Origin: Holosporaceae bacterium
Lineage (GTDB): Bacteria > Pseudomonadota > Alphaproteobacteria > UBA3830
Length of the DNA: 9,712 nt
Direction of reading: 5' to 3'
Assembly (NCBI GenBank): GCA_031282785.1
Contig: JAITDB010000115.1
Coordinates: 1-9,712, forward strand
Made by a program: the position numbers and the translations under genes. Each line of letters begins with the position of its first letter. Position 1 is the stretch's first letter. Below the pieces are notes generated by a model. That model saw only the letters and a list, made by a program, of their open reading frames with translations. It searched no databases and had not been told where the DNA came from. Of the stretch, positions 1 through 7,669 are shown one piece after another.

Positions 1-61
1 GTAAAATTTTCCTAAATTGGGATTCAGAAATATGGGTATTTTTTATGTATCTATTTTTCAT
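1..61 (-). CDS. Partial gene start, possible IS1595-like transposase (3' end outside window)
   Basis: A minus-strand frame opens with ATG at 61-59 and stays open for 20 codons to the window edge, reading MKNRYIKNTHISESQFRKIL. The start is supported by an AGGTAGGA Shine-Dalgarno-like run upstream, ending seven bases before the ATG, which is better than most starts in this window. The motif 'ISE..FR.IL' close to the N-terminus recalls IS1595/IS1016-type transposases, which open with a short basic stretch followed by such a helix. This is recalled resemblance over only 20 residues. The gene is divergent from metK across about 150 bases. I could not define terminal inverted repeats or a target duplication in the flank, so whether a whole insertion sequence lies here is unknown. 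It could also be an unrelated small gene. Confidence is moderate for a real start and low for the product. Confidence 0.5.
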   Translation of the reverse strand, partial: MKNRYIKNTHISESQFRKIL

Positions 62-209
62 TGATATATCCTACCTTATTGGGCTAGAAAATCAATCTAA
101 TCTACTCTTGAACCAAATACTTTTGGGCAGCGTTTTTTTTTGCTACCAAGCGCAGAAAATATGTGCTAACTTCTCCTGAAATAGTGAATAATTATGGAGG
201 AAGCGACAG
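62..209 (+). promoter_or_regulatory. metK leader / divergent intergenic region
   Basis: This non-coding stretch lies between the divergent gene at the left edge and metK, and must carry promoters for both if they are expressed. The only plus-strand promoter-like pair I see is TTGATA (61-66) and TAGAAA (85-90) with an 18-base spacer, which is weak. The 3' half has a T9 run (133-141) and three possible consecutive stem-loops (126-147, 149-167, 170-203), the last covering the metK Shine-Dalgarno sequence. Plus-strand frames contain many stops. Confidence 0.5.
149..203 (+). promoter_or_regulatory. Candidate SD-sequestering RNA structure upstream of metK
   Basis: AGCGCA (149-154) can pair with TGTGCT (162-167) around a 7-base loop. 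Immediately 3', CTTCTCC (170-176) can pair with GGAGGAAG (196-203) as four plus three base pairs with G200 bulged, around a 19-base loop. The second stem buries the metK ribosome-binding site GGAGG (196-200), which lies nine bases before the ATG. Such a layout would allow translational control of SAM synthetase. SMK-box and SAM/SAH riboswitches are known to mask the SD of metK, but I could not match this sequence to either consensus. The function is an inference. Confidence 0.35.
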
Positions 210-1364
210 ATGAAATATACTTTTACTTCGGAATCCGTAACGGAAGGTCATCCTGATAAAATAGCGGATCAGATATCTGATTCGATTTTAGATGCCTTGC
301 TGGAGTGTGATAAAAATTCTAAAGTTGCAGCAGAGACTCTGGTGGCTACGGGAATGGCTTTTATCGCTGGAGAGATTTCCACTGCTGGTTCTGTCGATAT
401 TCAACACATTGTTCGCAACACCATAAAAGAAATAGGATACGATGACTCTTCCATAGGATTCGATTGGCAAACCTGCGCAGTTGTCTCGTCCATCAACAAA
501 CAATCCAAAGATATATCAATCGGAGTGGAAAAAAATAATCCTGAAGAGCAGGGAGCCGGAGATCAAGGCATGGTTTTCGGCTTTGCCTGTTCGGAGACAA
601 GTGTGTACATGCCGGCTCCCATCTACTGGTCGCATCGGTTGTCTCAGAGATTGGCGGAGGTAAGAAAAAACAAACTCGTCGACTTCATAAAACCAGACGG
701 AAAAACTCAAATTTCTTTTATTTATGAAAACGGCGAACCAAAAAAAATAGACAGCGTGGTTGTGTCCACTCAGCATGCAAAAAATATTTCTCGGAGCGAA
801 ATTGAGGAAGCGGTGCGGGAGGAAGTTATTTATCCACTACTGAGTTCCAGTGGTTTTTTCGATAAAAACGACTGCAAGATATATATTAACGCCACGGGAA
901 GATTCGAAATAGGAGGTCCGATGGGAGATTGTGGACTGACCGGACGAAAAATCATTCAGGATACCTACGGTGGAGTGGGAAGGCACGGTGGCGGAGCATT
1001 TTCCGGGAAAGATCCGTCGAAGGTTGACAGATCCGGCGCATACATGGCCAGATATATGGCCAAAAACCTCGTAGCAGCGGGACTCGCGAAAAAGTGCGAG
1101 ATTCAGATAGCCTATTGTATCGGAGTAGCAGATCCGGTTTCTGTTTTTGTGACGTCGTTTAACACCAGTAATGTCCCAGACGCCGAGTTGACACGGATAG
1201 TGCGAGAGGTCTTTGATCTGCGGCCGTATTTCATATGCAGAAAGTTGGATTTGTTGCGTCCTATTTATAGAAAGACCTCCTGCTATGGACACTTCGGTCG
1301 TGAGCTTCCCGAGTTTACCTGGGAAAAATTAGATGCTGTTGACGCTCTGTTGGCGGCGATTTGA
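210..1364 (+). CDS. metK: S-adenosylmethionine synthetase (methionine adenosyltransferase)
   Basis: MetK makes S-adenosylmethionine from ATP and methionine in the cytoplasm, releasing phosphate and pyrophosphate; it normally acts as a tetramer. The 384-residue length equals that of the E. coli enzyme. Visible landmarks are GHPDK (13-17, with His14 and Asp16 at the active site), the family signature GAGDQG (115-120), the Lys165 region, [13 protein letters not shown] (235-247) and the phosphate-binding loop [15 protein letters not shown] (260-274) with Lys267, Lys271 and Asp273. All catalytic residues I can place are present, so the gene appears functional. The ATG has a strong GGAGG nine bases upstream. 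It is first in a plus-strand cluster, 15 bases before truB. The protein looks closer to the gammaproteobacterial form than to the typical alphaproteobacterial one, which may point to transfer; this was judged by eye only. Confidence 0.97.
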   Translation: MKYTFTSESVTEGHPDKIADQISDSILDALLECDKNSKVAAETLVATGMAFIAGEISTAGSVDIQHIVRNTIKEIGYDDSSIGFDWQTCAVVSSINKQSKDISIGVEKNNPEEQGAGDQGMVFGFACSETSVYMPAPIYWSHRLSQRLAEVRKNKLVDFIKPDGKTQISFIYENGEPKKIDSVVVSTQHAKNISRSEIEEAVREEVIYPLLSSSGFFDKNDCKIYINATGRFEIGGPMGDCGLTGRKIIQDTYGGVGRHGGGAFSGKDPSKVDRSGAYMARYMAKNLVAAGLAKKCEIQIAYCIGVADPVSVFVTSFNTSNVPDAELTRIVREVFDLRPYFICRKLDLLRPIYRKTSCYGHFGRELPEFTWEKLDAVDALLAAI

Positions 1365-1374
1365 GTGGAATTAT

Positions 1375-1382
1375 AGGAGTTG
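1375..1382 (+). promoter_or_regulatory. truB start site: AGGAG abutting a TTG codon
   Basis: AGGAG (1375-1379) touches the TTG start codon (1380-1382) with no spacer. An in-frame TAG at 1374-1376 excludes any start further upstream, and no ATG or GTG occurs early in the frame. The weaker GTGGA at 1365-1369, ten bases upstream of the TTG, has better spacing and may be the working site. With metK ending at 1364, translational coupling is also possible. Confidence 0.55.
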
Positions 1383-2276
1383 TCGAAAAAAAATTCTAAT
1401 ATCGGCGGATGGCTGTGTCTGGACAAACCTGCGGGCATGTCGTCCAATGCGGCCATGATCAAGGTCAGGAGGATATTGGGAGCCAGAACCGGATACCTTG
1501 GAACGTTGGACCCCTTTGCTACGGGGGTATTGCCCATTGCTGTTGGTGAAGCGCGAAAATTTATACATTTTTTAGAGGATTCCTCGCAAAAAGAATACGA
1601 ATTCGCTGTTGTCTTTGGCAAAACCACTGACACTCTCGATAAAGACGGAAAAATCGTCGGAGAGTCGTCGAAAATTCCGACTTCGGAGGAGATAAAAAAT
1701 ATTTTGCCGGATTTTTTTGGCTGGCAATGGCAGCGGCCTCCGATTTTTTCTGCTCTAAAGGTATCTGGTCGTCGAGCCTGCGATAGAGTTCGGGCCGGAG
1801 AGAATGTCGAGCTGGCGCCGCGGGAAATCGAGGTATTTTCACTGTCTCTGGAGGCGACGCAGGACAATATTTTCAGATTTCGTGTAATTTGCTCAAAAGG
1901 CACATATGTGAGAGGGCTTGCCCGGGACATTGCGGAAAAACTAGGTTCTTTGGCTTATGTCGATGAACTGAAAAGAACGAGATCTGGTTTTTTTTCAATA
2001 AAGCATGCGATTCCCCTGGAAAAATTATCAGAAATAGAGGATAATACACTGGTGAGATTGCTTATACCTACTGAAAGTCCGCTGGACGACATCCCGGCCT
2101 TATATTTAGAGAGCGGTCTTGTGAAAATGGTTCAGCATGGGTTACGCATATCCCTTGAAAATCAGTTGTTGTTGTCGTATGTACGCATACATGACAGTGC
2201 TGACGGCAGTTTCAAAGGAATTGGATCCATATTTGACGACGGTTTACTGAAAGCCGTTAGAATGTGTGTTTATTAA
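1380..2276 (+). CDS. truB: tRNA pseudouridine(55) synthase
   Basis: TruB converts U55 in the T-loop of tRNAs to pseudouridine. The 298-residue protein starts with W-LCLDKPAGMSS (11-22), the usual KP-G-TS opening. The catalytic motif GTLDPFATGVLP lies at 41-52 with Asp44 as nucleophile. KEYEFAVVFGKTTDTLDKDG (71-90) holds the Tyr73 region, RPPIFSALKVSGRRA (119-133) the next motif, and CSKGTYVRGLARDI (171-184) the conserved arginine. The residue two before the catalytic GT, nearly always His (GH-GTLDP), is Tyr39 here, followed by Leu. The remaining motifs are intact, apart from Phe and Cys replacing the usual tyrosines in the SALK region. The C-terminal part from about 235 is poorly conserved, as in many TruB proteins. 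The start is TTG, chosen because a stop lies two codons upstream. It lies between metK and rpsO; truB-rpsO is a common pairing. Confidence 0.95.
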   Translation: MSKKNSNIGGWLCLDKPAGMSSNAAMIKVRRILGARTGYLGTLDPFATGVLPIAVGEARKFIHFLEDSSQKEYEFAVVFGKTTDTLDKDGKIVGESSKIPTSEEIKNILPDFFGWQWQRPPIFSALKVSGRRACDRVRAGENVELAPREIEVFSLSLEATQDNIFRFRVICSKGTYVRGLARDIAEKLGSLAYVDELKRTRSGFFSIKHAIPLEKLSEIEDNTLVRLLIPTESPLDDIPALYLESGLVKMVQHGLRISLENQLLLSYVRIHDSADGSFKGIGSIFDDGLLKAVRMCVY

Positions 2277-2297
2277 TGCTAAAATTGGAGAACAAAG

Positions 2298-2561
2298 ATG
2301 TCGATTGAAAATAAACAGGAGATTATAAACAAATTTGCCACTCACAAGGGGGACACAGGATCTCCGGAAGTCCAGGTGGCGATATTAACGGCTAGAATTA
2401 ATAGTTTGGGAGACCACATGAATGTCCATACCAAGGATTTTCATTCGAGACGCGGTCTTCTGGCTATGGTAAGTAAGAGAAGGAAACTGCTGGATTATCT
2501 TAAAAGAATCAACAGTGATAGATATGCAAGTCTGATAAAAACACTTGGATTGAGATGCTAA
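2298..2561 (+). CDS. rpsO: 30S ribosomal protein S15
   Basis: S15 is a primary 16S rRNA-binding protein that helps assemble the platform of the 30S subunit. The 87-residue protein (89 in E. coli) shows the family pattern throughout: [17 protein letters not shown] (18-34) and [18 protein letters not shown], which carry the helices that contact 16S rRNA. It ends GLRC where GLRR is usual. The [12 protein letters not shown] stretch is alphaproteobacteria-like. The ATG at 2298 has TGGAG (2286-2290) seven bases upstream. It follows truB by 21 bases and precedes pnp by 41. In E. coli S15 represses its own translation through a leader pseudoknot; the spacer here is too short to judge whether that applies. 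Confidence 0.98.
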   Translation: MSIENKQEIINKFATHKGDTGSPEVQVAILTARINSLGDHMNVHTKDFHSRRGLLAMVSKRRKLLDYLKRINSDRYASLIKTLGLRC

Positions 2562-2602
2562 TGAAATCCGGAGTTTGAAATAATAATATAGGAAAGAAGG
2601 GA

Positions 2603-4675
2603 ATGATATTTAAAAAAGAAATTATATGGGGAGATCGATTACTTTCCATTGAAACAGGACGCGTGGCGCATCAGGCTACCGGCGCCGTTATGATTAGATA
2701 TGCCGATACCACGGTATTATGTACTGTTGTTGCTAGCAGAGAGCCGTCACTGGAGTCGGTTTTTTTTCCACTCACAGTAAATTATATTGAAAAAGCTTAT
2801 TCAGCCGGAAAAATTCCCGGAGGTTTTGTGAAGAGAGAAGGACGTCCGTCTGAGCGAGAGACGTTGACTTCCAGATTGATAGATCGGCCGATTCGTCCGC
2901 TTTTTCATCCGAATTTCAAGAACGAGACTCAGGTGATATGCACTGTTCTTAGTTTCGATGGCAAGAACGATCCGGACATAGTTTCCATTATTGGAGCGTC
3001 AGCTGCACTTACCATTTCTGGAATTCCGTTTATGGGACCAATTGCTGCTTCCAAAATCGGATTTGACAATGGTGAATTCCTACTGAATCCGTCTGAAACT
3101 TCGGACTTGGATCTGGTGATAGCCGGCACAAAAGATGGCGTTCTGATGGTGGAATCCGGAGCCAACGAGCTCTCGGAGGAAGACATGCTAAAGGCTTTGA
3201 AGTTCGGGCACGAATCGTTTCAGCCGGTAATCGATATGATACTGGATTTCGCTGAAGAATGCGCGAAGGATCCGTGGGAAGTGGCTGAACATGGCGCCGA
3301 TTATTCGGAAATAGCGAAGGAAATGGCGAAACATTTCGACAAAGAAATAGAAAACGCCTATAAAGGAAAGTCCAAACACGACAGAAATGAAGCTCTGGCG
3401 AAAGTATTTGAATCGATAGTAGTGCATTTTTCGGAAAACAATTGCTGCACTGATAAAAAAATTCTCGGAGAAATATTTCACGACATCTGTTCTAACCACA
3501 TAAGAACGACTTTATTTGCTACCGGAAAACGCATTGACGGCAGATCGTCTACGGACATAAGAAAAATAACCGCAGATGTTGCAGTATTGCCGATGGTGCA
3601 CGGATCTGCATTATTTACGCGGGGAGAGACGCAGGCTCTGGCCATTGCGACACTGGGGACGGCTCAGGACGAGCAAATCATAGATGCTCTGGCTGGCGAA
3701 TACAAGGAGCGTTTCCTGCTGCACTACAATTTTCCTCCGTTTTCCGTGGGAGAAATCAGCAGATTGGGCACTCCGGGACGTCGGGAGATCGGTCACGGGC
3801 GTCTTGCCTGGAGAGCCATCAACAGTGTACTACCGTCCAAAGAAGATTTTCCTTATTCCATCCGCGTTGTGTCGGAGGTTTTGTCATGCAATGGTTCATC
3901 GTCTATGGCTTCCGTATGCGGAGCGTCGTTGGCGCTCATGGACGCCGGTGTTCCACTAAAGAATCCGGTGGCTGGCATTGCAATGGGACTCATAGTCGGA
4001 GAAGATGATTACGTCATTCTCAGCGACATCATGGGCGAAGAAGATCATCTGGGAGACATGGATTTCAAGGTCGCTGGCACCCAAAACGGCATTACCGCTC
4101 TGCAAATGGACATAAAAGTAACCGGTATCAGCTTCGATATTATGGAAAAAGCCATAAGACAGGCCAAAAAAGGACGCCTCTACATTCTGGATGAAATGGC
4201 AAAGGTGTTAGACGAAGCCAGATCCGAGTTAAATGAAAATGCTCCGAAAATGACAACCATCCTCATTCCGAAAGATAAAATCCGAGAGGTTATTGGTTCG
4301 GGCGGAAAAGTTATACGCGAAATCATCGAGCGCACTAGAGCAAAAATCGATATCGACGATGATGGCAATGTCACAGTGGCCGCTAGCAATACAGCGTCAA
4401 TGGAATGTGCCATCGACATGATTAAAGGAATCGCACTGGATCCGATATATGGCACTATCTATAATGCCAAAGTCGTGAAAGTAATGGATTTCGGCGCCTT
4501 CGTGAATTTTTTTGGTCAAAGAGAAGGACTGGTGCACATAAGCGAAATGTCCGACAAGAGAGTGGAAAAAGTCACAGATATCGTGAACGACGGCGACGAA
4601 GTGAGCGTTCTCTTCCTGGGATACGATAACAAAGGACGCGCAAGATTGACTATGAAAATTAATAAAAAAATATAA
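2603..4675 (+). CDS. pnp: Polyribonucleotide nucleotidyltransferase (PNPase)
   Basis: PNPase degrades RNA 3' to 5' by phosphorolysis and can also add tails; it acts as a trimer with RNase E or alone. The 690 residues show the full domain order: a first RNase PH domain (about 10-145, with FFPLTVNY and KREGRPSERETLTSRLIDRP), an alpha-helical linker (about 235-310), a second RNase PH domain (about 310-540) with GSALFTRGETQ (334-344), GRREIGHG (392-399) and the catalytic GEEDHLGDMDFK (478-489, acidic residues near 481, 485 and 487), a KH domain with IGSGGK (564-569), and an S1 domain (about 617-688, DFGAFVNFFGQREGLVHISE). It ends just after S1 without the acidic tail seen in some relatives. The KNETQV and GPI-A segments look alphaproteobacterial. 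It ends in tandem stops TAATAA (4673-4678). Confidence 0.98.
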   Translation: MIFKKEIIWGDRLLSIETGRVAHQATGAVMIRYADTTVLCTVVASREPSLESVFFPLTVNYIEKAYSAGKIPGGFVKREGRPSERETLTSRLIDRPIRPLFHPNFKNETQVICTVLSFDGKNDPDIVSIIGASAALTISGIPFMGPIAASKIGFDNGEFLLNPSETSDLDLVIAGTKDGVLMVESGANELSEEDMLKALKFGHESFQPVIDMILDFAEECAKDPWEVAEHGADYSEIAKEMAKHFDKEIENAYKGKSKHDRNEALAKVFESIVVHFSENNCCTDKKILGEIFHDICSNHIRTTLFATGKRIDGRSSTDIRKITADVAVLPMVHGSALFTRGETQALAIATLGTAQDEQIIDALAGEYKERFLLHYNFPPFSVGEISRLGTPGRREIGHGRLAWRAINSVLPSKEDFPYSIRVVSEVLSCNGSSSMASVCGASLALMDAGVPLKNPVAGIAMGLIVGEDDYVILSDIMGEEDHLGDMDFKVAGTQNGITALQMDIKVTGISFDIMEKAIRQAKKGRLYILDEMAKVLDEARSELNENAPKMTTILIPKDKIREVIGSGGKVIREIIERTRAKIDIDDDGNVTVAASNTASMECAIDMIKGIALDPIYGTIYNAKVVKVMDFGAFVNFFGQREGLVHISEMSDKRVEKVTDIVNDGDEVSVLFLGYDNKGRARLTMKINKKI

Positions 4676-4684
4676 TAAAGAGCT

Positions 4685-4726
4685 GTTGAAATTCGTAAAA
4701 AATTGAGTTTTTTTTCGAGTTTCAAC
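4685..4726. terminator. Long AT-rich hairpin between convergent pnp and rluD
   Basis: GTTGAAATTCG (4685-4695) pairs with CGAGTTTCAAC (4716-4726), one pair being G-T. After a T-T mismatch, A6 (4697-4702) pairs with T6 (4709-4714), leaving a 6-base loop. That gives 17 pairs in 42 bases. It sits between the 3' ends of two convergent clusters and so is a candidate bidirectional terminator. It lacks a clean U-tract directly after the stem on the plus side; on the minus side the stem is followed by a T-rich run. It may instead be a 3'-end protecting hairpin. Confidence 0.55.
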
Positions 4727-4735
4727 TTTGCGACA

Positions 4736-5707
4736 TCAAAAATTTGATTCCAAAAGATTTTCCAACTGTTGAAGATCTTCCGGCAATTCCGATTCGAAAT
4801 GCATGAGCTGCTGTGATCTCGGATGAACGAATTCCAGGAAATAAGCATGCAACGCCTGTCGAGGAAAAGTCCGTAGATAGTTGCCTATTTCTTTTGGTAC
4901 ACTGTAATTTTTCGTTTTGTAAGTTATGTCTCCTATGAGCGAATGTCCCATGTGACTCATGTGCACTCGGATTTGATGAGTGCGGCCGGTGAGCAATTCG
5001 CATTCTACCTTTGATGCAAAATTAGCGAATATTCGTAGAGTTCTGTATACGGAAATAGCCAATTTTCCTCCTTCTCGGGATACAGCCATTTTCAGGCGAT
5101 TGTTTTTGTCCCGGGCGATCATGGTTTCGATTCTTCCACTTTTGGGATTAATGACCGAGTAGCAGAAACAAACGTATTTTCTTTTTATGGAGTGCGTTTT
5201 GAATTGCTCTGCTAAATTTTCATGGGCGAAATCATTTTTTGCGACTACAAGAATGCCACTGGTGTCTTTATCCAGACGATGCACGATACCAGGTCTGCAG
5301 CCGCTGTCGTCGCTGCCGGAGGATAGTTCGCAGTGATGAGTCAATCCATTGGCAAGTGTATGATGGCGATTGCCGGCACCGGGGTGTACTACCACGCCAG
5401 CGGGTTTATGCACTACCATCAGATCGTCGTCTTCGTATAGAATTGTGAAATTTACGCTTTCGTCTGGATCCAATCGATTGGTTTCCGGTACGATGAAGGA
5501 AGCAATAGAAATTTCATCACGAATTTTTAAAATATAATTGGAATTTTGCACGATAACGCCGTTTACGGACACGTCGCCGAATTCTATCATAGACTGAATT
5601 TTGCTGCGAGACAAATTCTGCAATTCTGAAGCCAGGAATTTATCCAGTCTATTTTTTTTCAGGTCGATGCCGACGCATAATTTTATAATTGGCGGTTCTT
5701 CCTGCAT
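4736..5707 (-). CDS. rluD: RluA-family 23S rRNA pseudouridine synthase, RluD-like
   Basis: This enzyme makes pseudouridines in 23S rRNA; RluD itself modifies the helix 69 loop (1911, 1915, 1917) in E. coli. The 323-residue protein has an N-terminal S4 RNA-binding domain (about 18-65, RLDKFLASEL-LSRSKIQ), then the RluA catalytic core with VVHKPAGVVVHPG (98-110), the hallmark HRLDKDTSGILVV (143-155, Asp146 as nucleophile), and LLTGRTHQIRVHMSHMGH (238-255). The S4 domain, length and G-AGNRHHTLANGL segment favour RluD over RluC or RluA, though an assignment by eye within this family is not certain. It starts with ATG immediately after the ftsH stop (TAAATG). I see no clear Shine-Dalgarno sequence, so translation probably depends on ribosomes finishing ftsH. 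It is the last gene of the minus-strand cluster and converges on pnp. Confidence 0.93.
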   Translation of the reverse strand: MQEEPPIIKLCVGIDLKKNRLDKFLASELQNLSRSKIQSMIEFGDVSVNGVIVQNSNYILKIRDEISIASFIVPETNRLDPDESVNFTILYEDDDLMVVHKPAGVVVHPGAGNRHHTLANGLTHHCELSSGSDDSGCRPGIVHRLDKDTSGILVVAKNDFAHENLAEQFKTHSIKRKYVCFCYSVINPKSGRIETMIARDKNNRLKMAVSREGGKLAISVYRTLRIFANFASKVECELLTGRTHQIRVHMSHMGHSLIGDITYKTKNYSVPKEIGNYLRTFPRQALHAYFLEFVHPRSQQLMHFESELPEDLQQLENLLESNF

Positions 5708-7654
5708 TTAAACGCCAGTTTTTACAAATAAATTTTGTTTTCGTGAGTGTTTAATTTTAGTTTCTTCAATTTTTTTATCCAAATTTTTATTTGAGGTTGG
5801 CATTTTTAATTTTTTTGAAGGCCTTGGCGTTTCCTCTTTTTTTAATTTTTGAATTTTTTCGCCGCCGATTATTTTTCGGATATCTTCGCCGGACAGCGTT
5901 TCATGTTCCAGGAGTCCTTCTGCCAGAAGTTCTAGTGCGTCCGTATTATTTTTCAATATGGTTTCGGCGCGTTTATAGGTTTTATCGACGATGCTTCTTA
6001 TTTCATTATCGATTATTTTAGATGTTTCCATCGATAAATTTTTGCTGGCCACTGTTGAGTGTCCCAGAAATACTTCCTGTGCACCTTCGTCGGCGTAGGA
6101 GAGAAATCCCAGTTTATCGCTCATGCCCCATTCTACTACCATCATTCTAGCGATGCGCGTGACTTGTTCGATATCGGATGATGCCCCGGTGGTTATTTTT
6201 TCTCGTCCGAAGATCATTTCTTCGGCGATTCTGCCTCCGGCTGCCACCGACAAGTCTGCTTCTAATTTTATTTTTGATACGGAGATCCTATCGTTCACCG
6301 GAAGTCGCATTACCATTCCCAGTGCTCTTCCGCGGGGGATGATTGTCGCCTTGTGAATGGGATCGGATTCGGGAATATTGAGTGCCACGATGGCATGACC
6401 GGCTTCGTGATAGGCGGTAAGTTTTTTTTCTTCGTCGGTCATGACCATGGAGCGACGTTCTGCGCCCATCATGACTTTGTCTTTGGCTTCTTCCAGTTCG
6501 TCCATGCTTACGACGCGTTTTTCTCGTCGAGCTGCCAGCAGTGCTGCTTCATTCACGAGATTCGCCAGATCTGCGCCGGAAAATCCCGGAGTGCCTCGAG
6601 CCAAAACCAACGGATCCACATCGGCAGATAGCGGAACTTTCTTCAGATGCACTCGTAGGATTTTATCTCGGCCATTGAGATCCGGAGCCGGTACTACCAC
6701 CTGACGATCAAAGCGTCCGGGCCTCAGCAGAGCCGGATCCAGTACGTCTGGTCTATTGGTGGCGGATATTATGATAACTCCGCTGTTTTCTTCGAAGCCA
6801 TCCATTTCTACTAGGAGCTGATTCAGTGTTTGCTCTCGTTCATCGTTGCTGCCGCCGAGTCCGAAACCACGATGACGTCCAACGGCGTCAATTTCGTCGA
6901 TGAAAATTATGCAGGGAGCGTTTTTCTTTCCCTGATCAAACATATCTCGCACACGACTCGCACCAACTCCCACAAACATCTCCACAAATTCCGATCCGGA
7001 TATACTGAAAAACGGCACATTGGCCTCGCCGGCAATGGCTCGTGCCAGCAGAGTCTTTCCAGTTCCCGGAGGACCAACCAGCAGTACACCGCGGGGAATT
7101 TTTCCCCCTAATCGCTTAAATTTATTCGGATCTTTTAGAAAATCGACAATTTCTTCCAGCTCAGATTTGGCTTCATCTATGCCAGCAACATCGTTAAAAG
7201 TGATCCTAGCAGATTTTTCGTTCAGCAATTTCGCCTTGGATTTCCCAAATCCCATGGCTTTGTTGCCTCCAGATTGCAGTTGGCGCATGAAAAAAAACCA
7301 TACCGCGACTAAAATCAGCATCGGCAGCAGTCCGCTGAAAATAAAATGCATCAGCGCTGAATTTTCTTCACTCGGAGTGGACATAATTCTGATTTTTTTT
7401 GTCAGGAGTCGATCCACGAGTCCTAGATCGTTGGGATTATGAGTGGAAAAAATTTTCCCATCGCTGGTGGTGCCGTCTATGGTGGAGCCGCGAATAATTA
7501 CGCTATTAACTTTTCCGCTTTCAACATCAGAAATGAAGTCTGAATAGGGAATATTGCTAATATTTTCCTTTCCCATATTAAACGATTGAAATAGTAAATA
7601 AAAAAAACAGACTATCGCAAGCCATATAACAACATTTTTATGATTTTTGTTCAC
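5708..7654 (-). CDS. ftsH: ATP-dependent zinc metalloprotease FtsH
   Basis: FtsH is a hexameric inner-membrane AAA+ protease that degrades misfolded membrane proteins and regulatory substrates. Numbered from the GTG at 7654 (648 residues), it has a first membrane helix (8-25), a periplasmic domain, a second helix (104-123), Walker A GPPGTGKT (194-201), the pore loop MFVG (226-229), Walker B CIIFIDE (248-254), the second region of homology (298-317) with arginine fingers 314 and 317, the zinc site HEAGH (416-420) and the third zinc ligand Asp494. Everything needed for activity is present. The C-terminal 45 residues are a Lys-rich, variable tail. The segment [20 protein letters not shown] looks alphaproteobacterial. 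A second GTG at 7663 would add three residues but abuts AGG; the 7654 start has AGGG eight bases away and aligns with the E. coli MAKN start. tilS ends 15 bases upstream. Confidence 0.98.
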   Translation of the reverse strand: MNKNHKNVVIWLAIVCFFYLLFQSFNMGKENISNIPYSDFISDVESGKVNSVIIRGSTIDGTTSDGKIFSTHNPNDLGLVDRLLTKKIRIMSTPSEENSALMHFIFSGLLPMLILVAVWFFFMRQLQSGGNKAMGFGKSKAKLLNEKSARITFNDVAGIDEAKSELEEIVDFLKDPNKFKRLGGKIPRGVLLVGPPGTGKTLLARAIAGEANVPFFSISGSEFVEMFVGVGASRVRDMFDQGKKNAPCIIFIDEIDAVGRHRGFGLGGSNDEREQTLNQLLVEMDGFEENSGVIIISATNRPDVLDPALLRPGRFDRQVVVPAPDLNGRDKILRVHLKKVPLSADVDPLVLARGTPGFSGADLANLVNEAALLAARREKRVVSMDELEEAKDKVMMGAERRSMVMTDEEKKLTAYHEAGHAIVALNIPESDPIHKATIIPRGRALGMVMRLPVNDRISVSKIKLEADLSVAAGGRIAEEMIFGREKITTGASSDIEQVTRIARMMVVEWGMSDKLGFLSYADEGAQEVFLGHSTVASKNLSMETSKIIDNEIRSIVDKTYKRAETILKNNTDALELLAEGLLEHETLSGEDIRKIIGGEKIQKLKKEETPRPSKKLKMPTSNKNLDKKIEETKIKHSRKQNLFVKTGV

Positions 7655-7666
7655 TAATCGCACCCT
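7652..7666 (-). promoter_or_regulatory. ftsH start site with two competing GTG codons
   Basis: On the minus strand the tilS stop (TAA, 7672-7670) is followed by ATTAGG, GTG (7663-7661), CGATTA and GTG (7654-7652). AGGG (7666-7663) is the only Shine-Dalgarno-like run. It is eight bases from the second GTG but overlaps the first, so the second is preferred. A GTG start with a modest SD suggests tempered or coupled translation. Confidence 0.55.
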
Positions 7667-7669
7667 AAT

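Noticed and set aside
61..90. TTGATA-18-TAGAAA as the metK promoter
   Set aside because: The -10 match is poor and TTGATA overlaps the start of the divergent gene. It is mentioned only as the best of weak candidates and not annotated as a promoter.
62..145. Terminal inverted repeat or target duplication of an insertion sequence
   Set aside because: Only one end could lie here, and no sequence can be compared with the other end outside the window.
194..256. Short upstream frame starting at ATG 194 and overlapping metK out of frame
   Set aside because: The ATG overlaps the metK SD, has no SD of its own, and the frame stops after 20 codons. A regulatory uORF cannot be excluded but nothing supports it.
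837..1292. Minus-strand open frame (151 codons) antisense to metK
   Set aside because: metK is complete and conserved across this span, and the antisense frame shows no protein-like pattern.
1283..1930. Long minus-strand open frame (215 codons) antisense to truB
   Set aside because: It lies wholly over truB and the end of metK, has no recognisable motif or SD, and truB has every family motif on the other strand. It is a by-product of codon bias.
7020..7442. Plus-strand open frame (140 codons) opposite the 5' part of ftsH
   Set aside because: It covers the Walker A and membrane region of ftsH, and its Ser/Pro/Arg composition is what antisense reading gives.
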